Source: an uncultured Sphingobium sp. (GTDB lineage: Bacteria; Pseudomonadota; Alphaproteobacteria; Sphingomonadales; Sphingomonadaceae). Taken from it: DNA of 6,940 nucleotides. Of the stretch, positions 1 through 6,899 are shown in pieces. Positions within the stretch are counted from its first letter, which is position 1, and each line of letters opens with the position of its first letter. A program made the translations under genes and the position numbers. The notes under the pieces are model-generated. The model did not search any database. It worked only from the letters and a program-made list of their open reading frames with translations, and was not told where the DNA came from. The DNA is taken from positions 1 through 6,940 of the forward strand of contig CAJYHD010000859.1 of NCBI GenBank assembly GCA_913773715.1. Direction: 5' to 3'.

Positions 1-1059
1 GCGATCGGCGACGCCCAGCCGCTCGGCGGGCCAGATGTCGAGGATGGATTCGAGGATCGCACAACCCGCGACGACCAGATCGGCACGCTCGGTGCCGATG
101 CAGGGCAGCTTCTGCCGCTCGGCCAGCGACATGCCCGACAGGCGGGAAGAGATATTGCGCATCGCATCGGACGGGACGATCAATCCATCAATCGCCTGCC
201 GGTCGTAGCGCGGCAGTTGCAGGTGCAGGCTGGCAAGCGTCGTCACTGTGCCCGACGTGCCGAGCAGGCGGATGCCGTCCGCGTCGCGCGGCAAGCGGCG
301 TGCGAGCGGCGCAAAGGCATCGGCGACGCGCGTTCGCATTCGGGCATAGGCGGCCAGACGCTCGGACGGATCGGCATGGTCGAACGGCTCGCTTTCGGTG
401 AGCGACACGACGCCCCAGGGCGCGCTGACCCAATCGACGATGCTGGGCGCGCCGTCGCCATGCGCATCGACGAGCACCAGTTCAGTCGAGCCGCCGCCGA
501 TGTCGAAAATGAGCGCGGGACCGTCGCCCGGTTCGAGCAGCGCATGGCATCCCAGCACAGCAAGCCGCGCTTCTTCCTGCGCGCTGATGATATCGAGCGC
601 GATGCCGGTTTCGCGATAGACGCGCTGGATGAACTCCGCGCCGTTGGAAGCGCGGCGGCAGGCTTCGGTGGCCACCGAGCGGGCGAGCGTCACATGGCGG
701 CGGCGTAGCTTTTCCGCGCAAATGGTGAGCGCGGCGATCGCGCGTTCGATCGCCGCGTCGCTGATCCGCCCGCTCGACGCGAGCCCTTCGCCAAGGCGCA
801 CAATGCGCGAAAAGGCATCGACGACGATGAAGCCGTCTGCCGAAGGCTTGGCTATGAGCAAGCGGCAATTGTTGGTGCCAAGGTCGATTGCTGCATAAGC
901 GCGCCGTTCACGCACATGGCGGCTGGCAATGCCCCGTTGCTGTGACAGGGGCGGAATGGCCGCAGCCTTGCTCCCATTGCCGGGGCCAGTACGGGCTTGC
1001 TTACCCGTATAATGGCCGGTCGGGCCGGAACTCTGCGGCGATGGGCGGCTGTGCTGCAC
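1..1059 (-). CDS. Ppx/GppA family phosphatase, C-terminus cut by window edge
   Basis: The reverse strand encodes an exopolyphosphatase/pppGpp phosphohydrolase of the ASKHA fold, a cytoplasmic enzyme family that removes terminal phosphate from polyphosphate and/or pppGpp. Numbering from the GTG at 915, it shows the phosphate-1 loop DLGTNNCR (11-18), the conserved ATEACRRASNG (82-92), SAQEEARLAVLG with the usual catalytic Glu (111-122), the phosphate-2 loop FDIGGGSTEL (137-146) and GTSGTVTTL (219-227). The frame runs off the left edge after 305 codons, so only a short C-terminal part should be missing. The start is uncertain. GTG at 915 gives a minimal protein beginning just before RRAYAAIDLG. 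The frame stays open upstream to a stop at 1123-1125, with GTG at 1059 or TTG at 1062 adding about 48 Pro/Gly/Ser/Arg-rich residues. Such disordered N-terminal tails are common in sphingomonad homologues as I recall them, so I drew the longer form. No start has a clear Shine-Dalgarno. Polyphosphate versus pppGpp specificity cannot be told from sequence. Confidence 0.9.
   Translation of the reverse strand, partial: MQHSRPSPQSSGPTGHYTGKQARTGPGNGSKAAAIPPLSQQRGIASRHVRERRAYAAIDLGTNNCRLLIAKPSADGFIVVDAFSRIVRLGEGLASSGRISDAAIERAIAALTICAEKLRRRHVTLARSVATEACRRASNGAEFIQRVYRETGIALDIISAQEEARLAVLGCHALLEPGDGPALIFDIGGGSTELVLVDAHGDGAPSIVDWVSAPWGVVSLTESEPFDHADPSERLAAYARMRTRVADAFAPLARRLPRDADGIRLLGTSGTVTTLASLHLQLPRYDRQAIDGLIVPSDAMRNISSRLSGMSLAERQKLPCIGTERADLVVAGCAILESILDIWPAERLGVADR
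984..1017. repeat. Nested inverted repeat at the 5' end of the phosphatase gene
   Basis: TACGGG (990-995) pairs with CCCGTA (1004-1009) across an 8-base loop. An outer GGCC (984-987) pairs with GGCC (1014-1017), with small unpaired bulges between the two stems. It lies inside the proposed long phosphatase reading frame, or in its leader if translation starts at 915. It has no T-tract on either side, so it is not an obvious intrinsic terminator. Its role is unknown. Confidence 0.4.
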
Positions 1060-1326
1060 CAAGGCCGTAACTCGCTTCTTCGTATCGCCATCCGCGTATG
1101 CGGACGGAACTTGCCACCATGCTTATGCGGATCGCGCTGTCAGCGCAAGGCGCGTGCTGTTGGTGCGTCATACCGTGCGACGAAGGCGATCGGGTGAATG
1201 GGATATACGGCTTTTACAGTGCTGTGGCTTTTATGAAACATTCCGAAACTTTCGCGGACGGCATGATTGTGTTGGCATGTGCCGTTGGTTAGCCTCCCTT
1301 CAGGTCTATAGGGGAGTTTCAATATC
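1060..1326. other. Divergent intergenic region between phosphatase and autotransporter genes
   Basis: About 270 bases separate the two divergent genes and should hold both promoters. I see no convincing -35/-10 pair. A TCTATA at 1305-1310 is too close to the ribosome binding site and lacks a properly spaced -35. A small perfect hairpin GCGCT-GTC-AGCGC lies at 1134-1146. The pentamer GAAAC occurs at 1235-1239 and again at 1245-1249, exactly 10 bases apart, in a locally more AT-rich stretch. Open frames here (for example 1098-1292) have no family resemblance or ribosome binding site and were not called. Confidence 0.5.
1311..1316 (+). promoter_or_regulatory. Ribosome binding site of the autotransporter gene
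   Basis: GGGGAG lies 10 bases before the ATG at 1327. The spacing is slightly long, but this is the only good purine-rich match. It supports a start that gives a complete signal peptide. Confidence 0.7.
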
Positions 1327-4300
1327 ATGCTTATTCGCAAGAATGGCGTGCGCAGCATTGCGCGCGCTGGACGGAACGCGCTGCTCGCATCTTCGGCGCT
1401 TGCCGCGCTGAGTTTCTCCCCCATCGCGCAGGCGGTGGTGCCGTCCGATGGCAAGACCCCCGCAGACATTGTCGACACGACCAACGTCAATGGCGTCGGC
1501 ATCATGTATCGCGACGACGGCTTCGTCTGCACCGGCACGCTGATCAACCCGCGCACCGTCATCTTCGCCGCCCATTGCGTCAACGATCGCGCGCCGAGCG
1601 AATATAGCACCGTCAACAACGGCGTTCCCGTCGCCTTCGCGTTCGAAAGCAACGCGCGTCCGGGCCTCGTCAACTGGATCAATTCGGGATACCGCACCAA
1701 TGCGGCGCTAAGCGTCTTCAACGTCGCGAACATCGCCTATCATCCCGACTCGCTCGATCCGCCGGCGCAGAGCTTCCTCTATGGCGACGTCGCGCTGGCG
1801 ACTCTCGATACGCCCGCCGCCGACGTGCCGACCTGGACCGTGCTGTTCTCGGCCCTATCCGCCCCGTCCGCGATCAACGACACGACCGGCACCGGCTATC
1901 ATGTGACGATCACCGGCTATGGCCGCACGGGATCGGGCACCAACGGGTCGAACGTCGGCATCGACTTCCGCCGCCGCGTGGCCGAGAATTTCCTGGGCAT
2001 GCTGGGTTCGCTCGACGACATCGACGGCTTCCTGTTCGGGCAGCCCGGCGGCCTCAACCAGAATCTCTATCACACCGACTTCGACGATCCGAAGCGGCAG
2101 AACGAGTTCGACTTCAACATCTTCAAGGACAAGGCTCTCCCCAACGAAGGATCGACGGCAGGCGGCGATTCGGGCGGTCCTCTGATCCTCGACCGCGCCT
2201 TTGCCGAAAAGACCGTCATCGGCGTGCTGTCGGGCGGCAGTCGCTATTTCCTGGAACAGCCGCAAGCATCCTATGGCGGCACGTCCTTCTACCAGCCGCT
2301 CTACCTGTTCTGGGACTGGATCGCGCAGAACAACCCCTATCGCTACGCGACGGCCAAGGCAGGGGACGGCAAGTGGAGCGACCCCAATCACTGGGTGACG
2401 GCGCTCGACCCCAATTACCGCGTCATCGACGCCAACGGCCAGATGGTGAACGGCATTCCCACCACGGCGGGCGCGGGCGCGTTCGGGGCCGATCCGACGC
2501 AGAAGTTCGGCCAGATCTGCTACCAGCCGACCGATGGTTCGGACGATAGCTGCCTCGACCTCAAGACGGGCACGCAGATCGTCAACGGAGTCCCGGTCGC
2601 GAACGGCGGCGCTGCGGCGACTGGCGGCAAGAGCGTCAGCGACAACAAGGGCAAGGTCGATTTCGCCGAACACAGCGCACAAGGCGGCAATGCGGCGAGC
2701 CTCACCGGATCGATCAAGGAAGCGCAGGCGACGGTCGGTGCGACGGCGCTGCCGGTCGCGACGATCGTCAACGGACTGCCGGGGGCGACCAGCTTCGTGC
2801 CCAACAACATCACGCCGGTCGCATCGGCGGGCGTGGTCGGCCGCTTCTATGACGTGACGCTGAGTGCAGCGGGCAAGACGACGCTCGACACGCGCGCGAC
2901 GGTCGATCGCTTCACCATAGCAGGTGCGGGCGCGACGCTGGATGTCACCAGCACTGGCTCGCTCACCAGCCTGATGGACATCGCGCATCTCGCCGGCACA
3001 GTAAACGTCGCGGGTACGATCGCGACGCCGGGCGACTATTTCATGATGTCGGGTCTGTTGTCGGGGACCGGCACGGTGCGCACGCCCTTCTTCACCAACG
3101 TCATGGGCGTCATCGCGCCGGGCGGCAACGGCTCGGTCGGCACGCTGACGATCGACGGCAACGCGATCCTTTCGTCGCGCAGCACGCTGGCGATCGACAT
3201 CGGCAACGGCGTGTCGGACGTATTGGCGGTTCGCGGGCAGGCGTCGGTCGGCGGCGCTGTCGTGTTCACGCCGGTCGCAGGGACGCGTCCGCGCTTCGGC
3301 CAGAGCTTCAACTTTCTGACCGCGACGGGCGGGGTCACCGGCACCTTCACCGCCGCCGCGCCGATCAGCGCGATCCTGCGTCCCACGATCACCTATACGA
3401 ATGCCGGAGCAAGCGTGCGGATCGATGCGGGCCGCTATGCCGAAGTGGTGAACGGCGCGTCGGTCAACCAGACATCCTACGCGCGGCTGCTCGACCAGAA
3501 CCGCAATCAATATAGCCGTTATGCCGGTCTCTATAACGAGACCGACCTGCTGAGCGTCGCTGGCATCCAGGCGACGTTCGAGGCGATGGCGCCGCGTACC
3601 GAGACGCTGCGCACGTCGATGGGCGAGGCACTCAACGACAATATGGCGCGCTTCTACCGCGATCGCCTGACCAAGCTGGACGGCGGATCGATGGGCGGTA
3701 CGCTGACCATGACCGGCCAGCCGCTGCAACTCGCGTCGGCCAGTCTCAACAACCTCGACATCGGTCAGGATCAGCCAGGCATGAGCGAGTCGACCACGCG
3801 CGAGAACGTGCTTCCTGAAGATGTCAGCGCCTTCCTCGCGGGCGGCTATGTCGACGGCAAGAGCATGCCGATGCGCGGTTCGGGCGCAGGCGACGATAAT
3901 TTCGACGGCTGGTATGCGGCGGTGGGCGTGGAAAAGGCGTTCCTCGACAGCGGCGTCGTTGGGCTTTCAGCGTCGTTCAGCCAGCTGAAGGGCAAGACCG
4001 ACTTCAACGATACGGCGCGGGCGCGGCTGTATCAGGCGACCGTCTATGGCGCGTTCGATTTGGGCGGCTTCAAGCTCGATGCGGTCGGCAGCGCTGGTAC
4101 GCTCGCGACGCGCACCCGCCGATCCTTCGCCGCTGGCACCACGCCCTACACGCTGCGCGGCAGCGATCAGGAACTGGCGCTGTCGGGTGAAATGGGACTT
4201 AGCAAGGCGATCGGCACCGACGCGTTCAGCATCGTGCCGCGCGCATCGCTGCGTGGCGCATATATCAGCTCGGGCAACATGGCGGAATATGGCGGCGACG

Positions 4301-4638
4301 CCGCGCTCGTCATCCAGCGCAAGGCGATCCGCAGCGCGCAGAGCCGTGTCGGCGCGACGGTTAAGGCCGACACCGGTGGCTTCAAGCCTTATGTCACGGC
4401 GAACTATGTCCATGAGTTCAACGACCAGCCCGCCTTCCTGCTGGCGAACTTCGTGGGCGGTACTGGTGGCCTCGCGCCGTTCGCACTGGGCGGCACGGAC
4501 AAGAACTGGGGCGAGGTCGGCGGCGGCCTGACGATCGCGACGGGAGTCGCGGATCTCAGCCTGTCGGCGGATACCACCGTATGGCGCGAGGATGTCCAGT
4601 ATCAGAGCTATCGCGCTTCTGTGAAGATCCGCTTCTGA
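1327..4638 (+). CDS. Autotransporter serine protease (S1 trypsin-fold passenger with outer-membrane beta-barrel)
   Basis: A 1103-residue type V-secreted protease. Residues 1-36 are a Sec signal peptide: a basic n-region with several Arg and Lys, a hydrophobic core ALLASSALAAL, and an AQA cleavage motif at 34-36. The S1 peptidase domain spans about 55-335. Its triad is His83 in FAAHC, Asp154 in GDVALATLD and Ser282 in GGDSGGP. Cys68 and Cys84 flank the His and could form the usual disulfide. Residues 341-505 are a linker starting with GDGKWSDPNHW. It holds three V-N-G-x-P repeats and the pair Cys398/Cys409. Residues about 525-700 resemble passenger-associated beta-helix repeats (LSGTGTV, IAPGG, GTLTIDG). 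Residues 705-785 form a helical linker (ARLLDQNR, MAPRTETLR, ARFYRDRL). About 828-1103 are the autotransporter barrel, ending in the expected aromatic IRF. The family looks like a sphingomonad autotransporter type. The substrate, and whether the passenger is released, cannot be judged. The gene is intact and probably a single transcription unit, with a hairpin after its stop. Confidence 0.93.
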   Translation: MLIRKNGVRSIARAGRNALLASSALAALSFSPIAQAVVPSDGKTPADIVDTTNVNGVGIMYRDDGFVCTGTLINPRTVIFAAHCVNDRAPSEYSTVNNGVPVAFAFESNARPGLVNWINSGYRTNAALSVFNVANIAYHPDSLDPPAQSFLYGDVALATLDTPAADVPTWTVLFSALSAPSAINDTTGTGYHVTITGYGRTGSGTNGSNVGIDFRRRVAENFLGMLGSLDDIDGFLFGQPGGLNQNLYHTDFDDPKRQNEFDFNIFKDKALPNEGSTAGGDSGGPLILDRAFAEKTVIGVLSGGSRYFLEQPQASYGGTSFYQPLYLFWDWIAQNNPYRYATAKAGDGKWSDPNHWVTALDPNYRVIDANGQMVNGIPTTAGAGAFGADPTQKFGQICYQPTDGSDDSCLDLKTGTQIVNGVPVANGGAAATGGKSVSDNKGKVDFAEHSAQGGNAASLTGSIKEAQATVGATALPVATIVNGLPGATSFVPNNITPVASAGVVGRFYDVTLSAAGKTTLDTRATVDRFTIAGAGATLDVTSTGSLTSLMDIAHLAGTVNVAGTIATPGDYFMMSGLLSGTGTVRTPFFTNVMGVIAPGGNGSVGTLTIDGNAILSSRSTLAIDIGNGVSDVLAVRGQASVGGAVVFTPVAGTRPRFGQSFNFLTATGGVTGTFTAAAPISAILRPTITYTNAGASVRIDAGRYAEVVNGASVNQTSYARLLDQNRNQYSRYAGLYNETDLLSVAGIQATFEAMAPRTETLRTSMGEALNDNMARFYRDRLTKLDGGSMGGTLTMTGQPLQLASASLNNLDIGQDQPGMSESTTRENVLPEDVSAFLAGGYVDGKSMPMRGSGAGDDNFDGWYAAVGVEKAFLDSGVVGLSASFSQLKGKTDFNDTARARLYQATVYGAFDLGGFKLDAVGSAGTLATRTRRSFAAGTTPYTLRGSDQELALSGEMGLSKAIGTDAFSIVPRASLRGAYISSGNMAEYGGDAALVIQRKAIRSAQSRVGATVKADTGGFKPYVTANYVHEFNDQPAFLLANFVGGTGGLAPFALGGTDKNWGEVGGGLTIATGVADLSLSADTTVWREDVQYQSYRASVKIRF

Positions 4639-4652
4639 TCCACAGCCAATCA

Positions 4653-4688
4653 CGGCGGCGCGGGAGGCTCACGTCTTTCGCGCCGCCG
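4653..4688 (+). terminator. Strong GC-rich hairpin after the autotransporter gene, probable 3' end
   Basis: CGGCGGCGCG (4653-4662) is perfectly complementary to CGCGCCGCCG (4679-4688). Pairing can continue inward for four more pairs, including two G-U, leaving an 8-base loop. It starts 14 bases after the stop codon. No T-run follows, so it is not a textbook intrinsic terminator. It could still stop transcription or protect the mRNA 3' end, and it separates the protease gene from the lgt operon. Confidence 0.6.
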
Positions 4689-4832
4689 ACTGGGACACTG
4701 AAATAGACAGAAACGCACAAATCATGCGCGCTGATGGGAGCTGCAGGGTACCGAAGACGCGCCGCTACGCTGCCCCTTCATTCCGGCTCCGGCTTGGTCT
4801 ATGGCCGCTGCATTATCTGCACGGCCATCGAT

Positions 4833-4837
4833 AAGGA
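4833..4837 (+). promoter_or_regulatory. Ribosome binding site that decides the TTG start of lgt
   Basis: AAGGA sits 7 bases before TTG at 4845, ideal spacing. The in-frame ATG at 4734 has no comparable site, which argues for the TTG start. Confidence 0.75.
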
Positions 4838-4844
4838 CGCCGAT

Positions 4845-5711
4845 TTGATCCTAGACCTCGCCGCCGCCGCTTCGAACGCGATCCGCTTCGAAGATCTGGG
4901 GCTGAACCCCGTCGCCCTCAACCTCGGCTTCTTCACGTTGAAATGGTACAGCCTCGCCTATCTTGCGGGCATCCTGATCGGCTACTGGTATCTGCTGAAG
5001 CTGGTGGCGCAGCCCGGATCGCCGATGGCGCGCCGCCATGCCGACGACATGATCTTCTACGCGACGCTCGGCATCATCATCGGCGGGCGGCTGGCCTACG
5101 TCATCTTCTACCAGCCAGAGATTCTGCGGCATCCGCTCGATATCTTCAAGCTGTGGAACGGCGGCATGTCCTTCCATGGCGGCGCGGTCGGCGTGTCGCT
5201 CGGCATCCTCTACATGGCATGGAAGGAAAAGCTTAACTGGTTGAGAATCCATGACTATGTAGCATGCGTCGTGCCGTTCGGCCTGTTCTTCGGCCGCCTC
5301 GCGAACTTCGTGAACGGGGAGTTGTGGGGCAAGGAAACCGACGTGCCCTGGGCGATCATCTTCCCAACCGGCGGGCCGTTTCCGCGCCATCCGAGCCAGC
5401 TGTACGAAGCTGCGCTGGAGGGCGTGGTGCTGTTCCTGATCCTTGCCTACGCTTTCTGGCGGACCAGAGCGCGCTATCAGCCCGGCATGCTGGTCGGCTT
5501 GTTCCTGCTGTTCTATGGCCTGTTCCGGTTCGGCATCGAGTATGTCCGTGAAGCGGATGCACAGTTGATGGAGTTCGCGGCGCGCACCGGCCTGCATATG
5601 GGACAGTGGCTGTGCCTGCCGATGATCGCTGGCGGCCTCTACCTGATCGCGACGTCGAAGGGGCGGCGCGAGCGGGTGGAGCCGATCGCCGGGGACGCCA
5701 GTGTCAGCTGA
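4845..5711 (+). CDS. lgt: Prolipoprotein diacylglyceryl transferase (Lgt)
   Basis: An inner-membrane enzyme that moves a diacylglyceryl group from phosphatidylglycerol to the lipobox cysteine of prolipoproteins, the first step of lipoprotein maturation. The protein is 288 residues from TTG, normal for the family, with about seven hydrophobic segments. Visible family motifs: FHGGAVGV with His111 (equivalent to the essential E. coli His103), the Lgt signature [13 protein letters not shown] at 150-162 with Arg151 and Asn154, HPSQLYEA at 182-189, and [10 protein letters not shown] at 227-236 with conserved Arg228 and Glu232. The frame is open back to an ATG at 4734. That would add 37 residues rich in Arg and Cys without membrane or family character. 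Sphingomonad homologues begin close to ILDLAAA or IRFEDLGL, so the TTG is preferred. The gene overlaps the next by 11 bases. No clear promoter was found in the roughly 155 bases before it. Confidence 0.95.
   Translation: MILDLAAAASNAIRFEDLGLNPVALNLGFFTLKWYSLAYLAGILIGYWYLLKLVAQPGSPMARRHADDMIFYATLGIIIGGRLAYVIFYQPEILRHPLDIFKLWNGGMSFHGGAVGVSLGILYMAWKEKLNWLRIHDYVACVVPFGLFFGRLANFVNGELWGKETDVPWAIIFPTGGPFPRHPSQLYEAALEGVVLFLILAYAFWRTRARYQPGMLVGLFLLFYGLFRFGIEYVREADAQLMEFAARTGLHMGQWLCLPMIAGGLYLIATSKGRRERVEPIAGDASVS
5691..5695 (+). promoter_or_regulatory. Ribosome binding site of the methyltransferase gene, inside lgt
   Basis: GGGGA ends 5 bases before the GTG at 5701, within the last codons of lgt. This is typical of translational coupling. 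Confidence 0.55.
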
Positions 5712-6762
5712 GCCGCTGACGCTCGCGGAAAGACTGGCGCGGCAGATCGCATCGGGCGGGCCGATCTCGGTCGCGCACTATATTGCCGAGGCGAACCAGC
5801 ATTATTACGGCACCCGCGATCCGCTGGGGGCGCAGGGCGACTTCACCACCGCGCCCGAAATCAGCCAGATGTTCGGCGAACTGGTGGGCCTGGCGCTCGC
5901 CGATATTTGGATGCGATCGGGCAGCCGGCCTGGTGCACACTATGTCGAATTGGGACCGGGGCGCGGCACGCTGGCGTCGGACGCGCTGCGGGCGATGGCG
6001 CGCGTCGGCCTCGACCCGCGCGTGCATTTCGTCGAGACCAGTCGGGCGCTGCGCGACCGCCAGCGGGCGCTGATCCCGCATGTCGTTCATCACGACAGCG
6101 TCGAGAGCCTGCCGATCGAAGGGCCGCTGCTGGTCGTCGCCAACGAATTTTTCGATGCGCTGCCGGTGCGCCAGAGCGTGCGCGTCGGCGGTGAATGGCG
6201 CGAACGGGTGCTGATCAGCCGCGAGGAGCCGGGCCGCTTCGCCCCAGTGCCGGGCTATCGCAAGATCGAGTCCGGCCTGCCGTCGATCGCCGATAGCGCC
6301 GAGGACGGCGCGATCATCGAGACGCCGATCGCGGGCGCGTCGGTCGCCTATGCGCTCGCCCACCGCATCGCCAAGCAGGGCGGTGGCGCGATCATCATCG
6401 ACTATGGCTATGAAGGTCCGGCGATCGGCGACACGTTGCAGGCGGTGAAGAGCCACGCCTTTGTCGATCCCTTCGCCGATCCGGGCGAGGTGGATCTCAC
6501 CACCCATGTCGATTTCACGATGATCGGCAACATGGCGCGGCAGGCCGGGCTGCGGGTCGCGGGGCCGGTGGGGCAGGGTGCGTTCCTGCAACGGCTGGGC
6601 ATCGACGCGCGCGCGCATCAACTGGCGATGTCAGCACCGGAGCGCGCGGCGGAGGTCGAGGCGGCGGTGACGCGGCTGACGGCGGAGGATCAGATGGGGA
6701 CGCTGTTCAAGGCGATGGCGTGGGTGCATCCTGATTGGGCCGACGCGGCGGGGTTTGATTAG
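5701..6762 (+). CDS. Class I SAM-dependent methyltransferase, MidA/NDUFAF7 (DUF185) family
   Basis: A 353-residue cytoplasmic protein of the family that includes human NDUFAF7, a mitochondrial arginine methyltransferase needed for complex I assembly (its target is NDUFS2). A similar role towards a NuoD-type subunit is an inference here. Family motifs in order: [16 protein letters not shown] (22-37), [15 protein letters not shown] (46-60), SAM-binding motif [10 protein letters not shown] (82-90), the acidic end of strand 2 at FVETS (110-114), [11 protein letters not shown] (148-158), [10 protein letters not shown] (231-240) and [12 protein letters not shown] (261-272). Translation starts at GTG 5701, 11 bases inside the end of lgt, so the two are probably coupled in one transcript. 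The C-terminus, with WVHPDW and AGF near the end, looks complete despite the insertion sequence close behind. Confidence 0.9.
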   Translation: MSAEPLTLAERLARQIASGGPISVAHYIAEANQHYYGTRDPLGAQGDFTTAPEISQMFGELVGLALADIWMRSGSRPGAHYVELGPGRGTLASDALRAMARVGLDPRVHFVETSRALRDRQRALIPHVVHHDSVESLPIEGPLLVVANEFFDALPVRQSVRVGGEWRERVLISREEPGRFAPVPGYRKIESGLPSIADSAEDGAIIETPIAGASVAYALAHRIAKQGGGAIIIDYGYEGPAIGDTLQAVKSHAFVDPFADPGEVDLTTHVDFTMIGNMARQAGLRVAGPVGQGAFLQRLGIDARAHQLAMSAPERAAEVEAAVTRLTAEDQMGTLFKAMAWVHPDWADAAGFD

Positions 6763-6817
6763 GGCTGACCCTGCATTGCAAATTCAGGGACCACTTCACT
6801 CCAGTTCAGAGCTACTA
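6763..6817. other. Short spacer after the methyltransferase gene with a weak hairpin
   Basis: This stretch lies between the stop codon and the probable insertion-sequence end. CCCTG (6769-6773) can pair with CAGGG (6785-6789) around an 11-base loop containing the palindrome TTGCAA. There is no T-run. It may be the remains of the original intergenic sequence, or part of the mobile element if the element's end lies further left than drawn. Confidence 0.35.
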
Positions 6818-6871
6818 GGGTCCAAACTCAATCAGCCTATTGAAAATCTGTGGGCACATTGATTCAGTGGG

Positions 6872-6884
6872 GCTTCGTTGAAGC
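6872..6884 (+). repeat. Small hairpin directly before the transposase ribosome binding site
   Basis: GCTTC (6872-6876) and GAAGC (6880-6884) form a perfect 5-base stem with a GTT loop. It ends exactly where the AGGAGG Shine-Dalgarno begins. It could affect ribosome access or impinging transcription; this is inference. Confidence 0.45.
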
Positions 6885-6890
6885 AGGAGG
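6885..6890 (+). promoter_or_regulatory. Ribosome binding site of the transposase gene
   Basis: A perfect AGGAGG lies 9 bases before the ATG at 6900 and fixes the start of the partial transposase frame. Confidence 0.7.
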
Positions 6891-6899
6891 CCCCTGGAG

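Noticed and set aside
217..708. A 163-codon plus-strand frame opposite the phosphatase gene
   Set aside because: The minus strand there encodes clear Ppx/GppA motifs. The plus-strand product has no recognisable features.
1134..1146. Hairpin GCGCT-GTC-AGCGC as a terminator
   Set aside because: The stem is only five pairs, no T-run follows, and it lies between divergent gene starts where no transcript is expected to end.
1098..1292. Small plus-strand frame (64 codons) in the divergent intergenic region
   Set aside because: No ribosome binding site and no recognisable protein features, and it overlaps the expected promoter region of the autotransporter.
1855..3729. A 624-codon open frame on the minus strand inside the autotransporter gene
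   Set aside because: It is antisense to a strongly supported gene. Its Arg/Asp/Ala-rich translation shows no family motifs, as expected from high-GC codon bias mirrored on the other strand.
3967..4653. Minus-strand 228-codon frame opposite the barrel-coding region
   Set aside because: Shadow of the autotransporter barrel; no independent evidence of coding.
4794..4818. TTGGTC followed by TTATCT as an lgt promoter
   Set aside because: The spacing is only about 13 bases and both boxes are weak matches, so it is not supportable.
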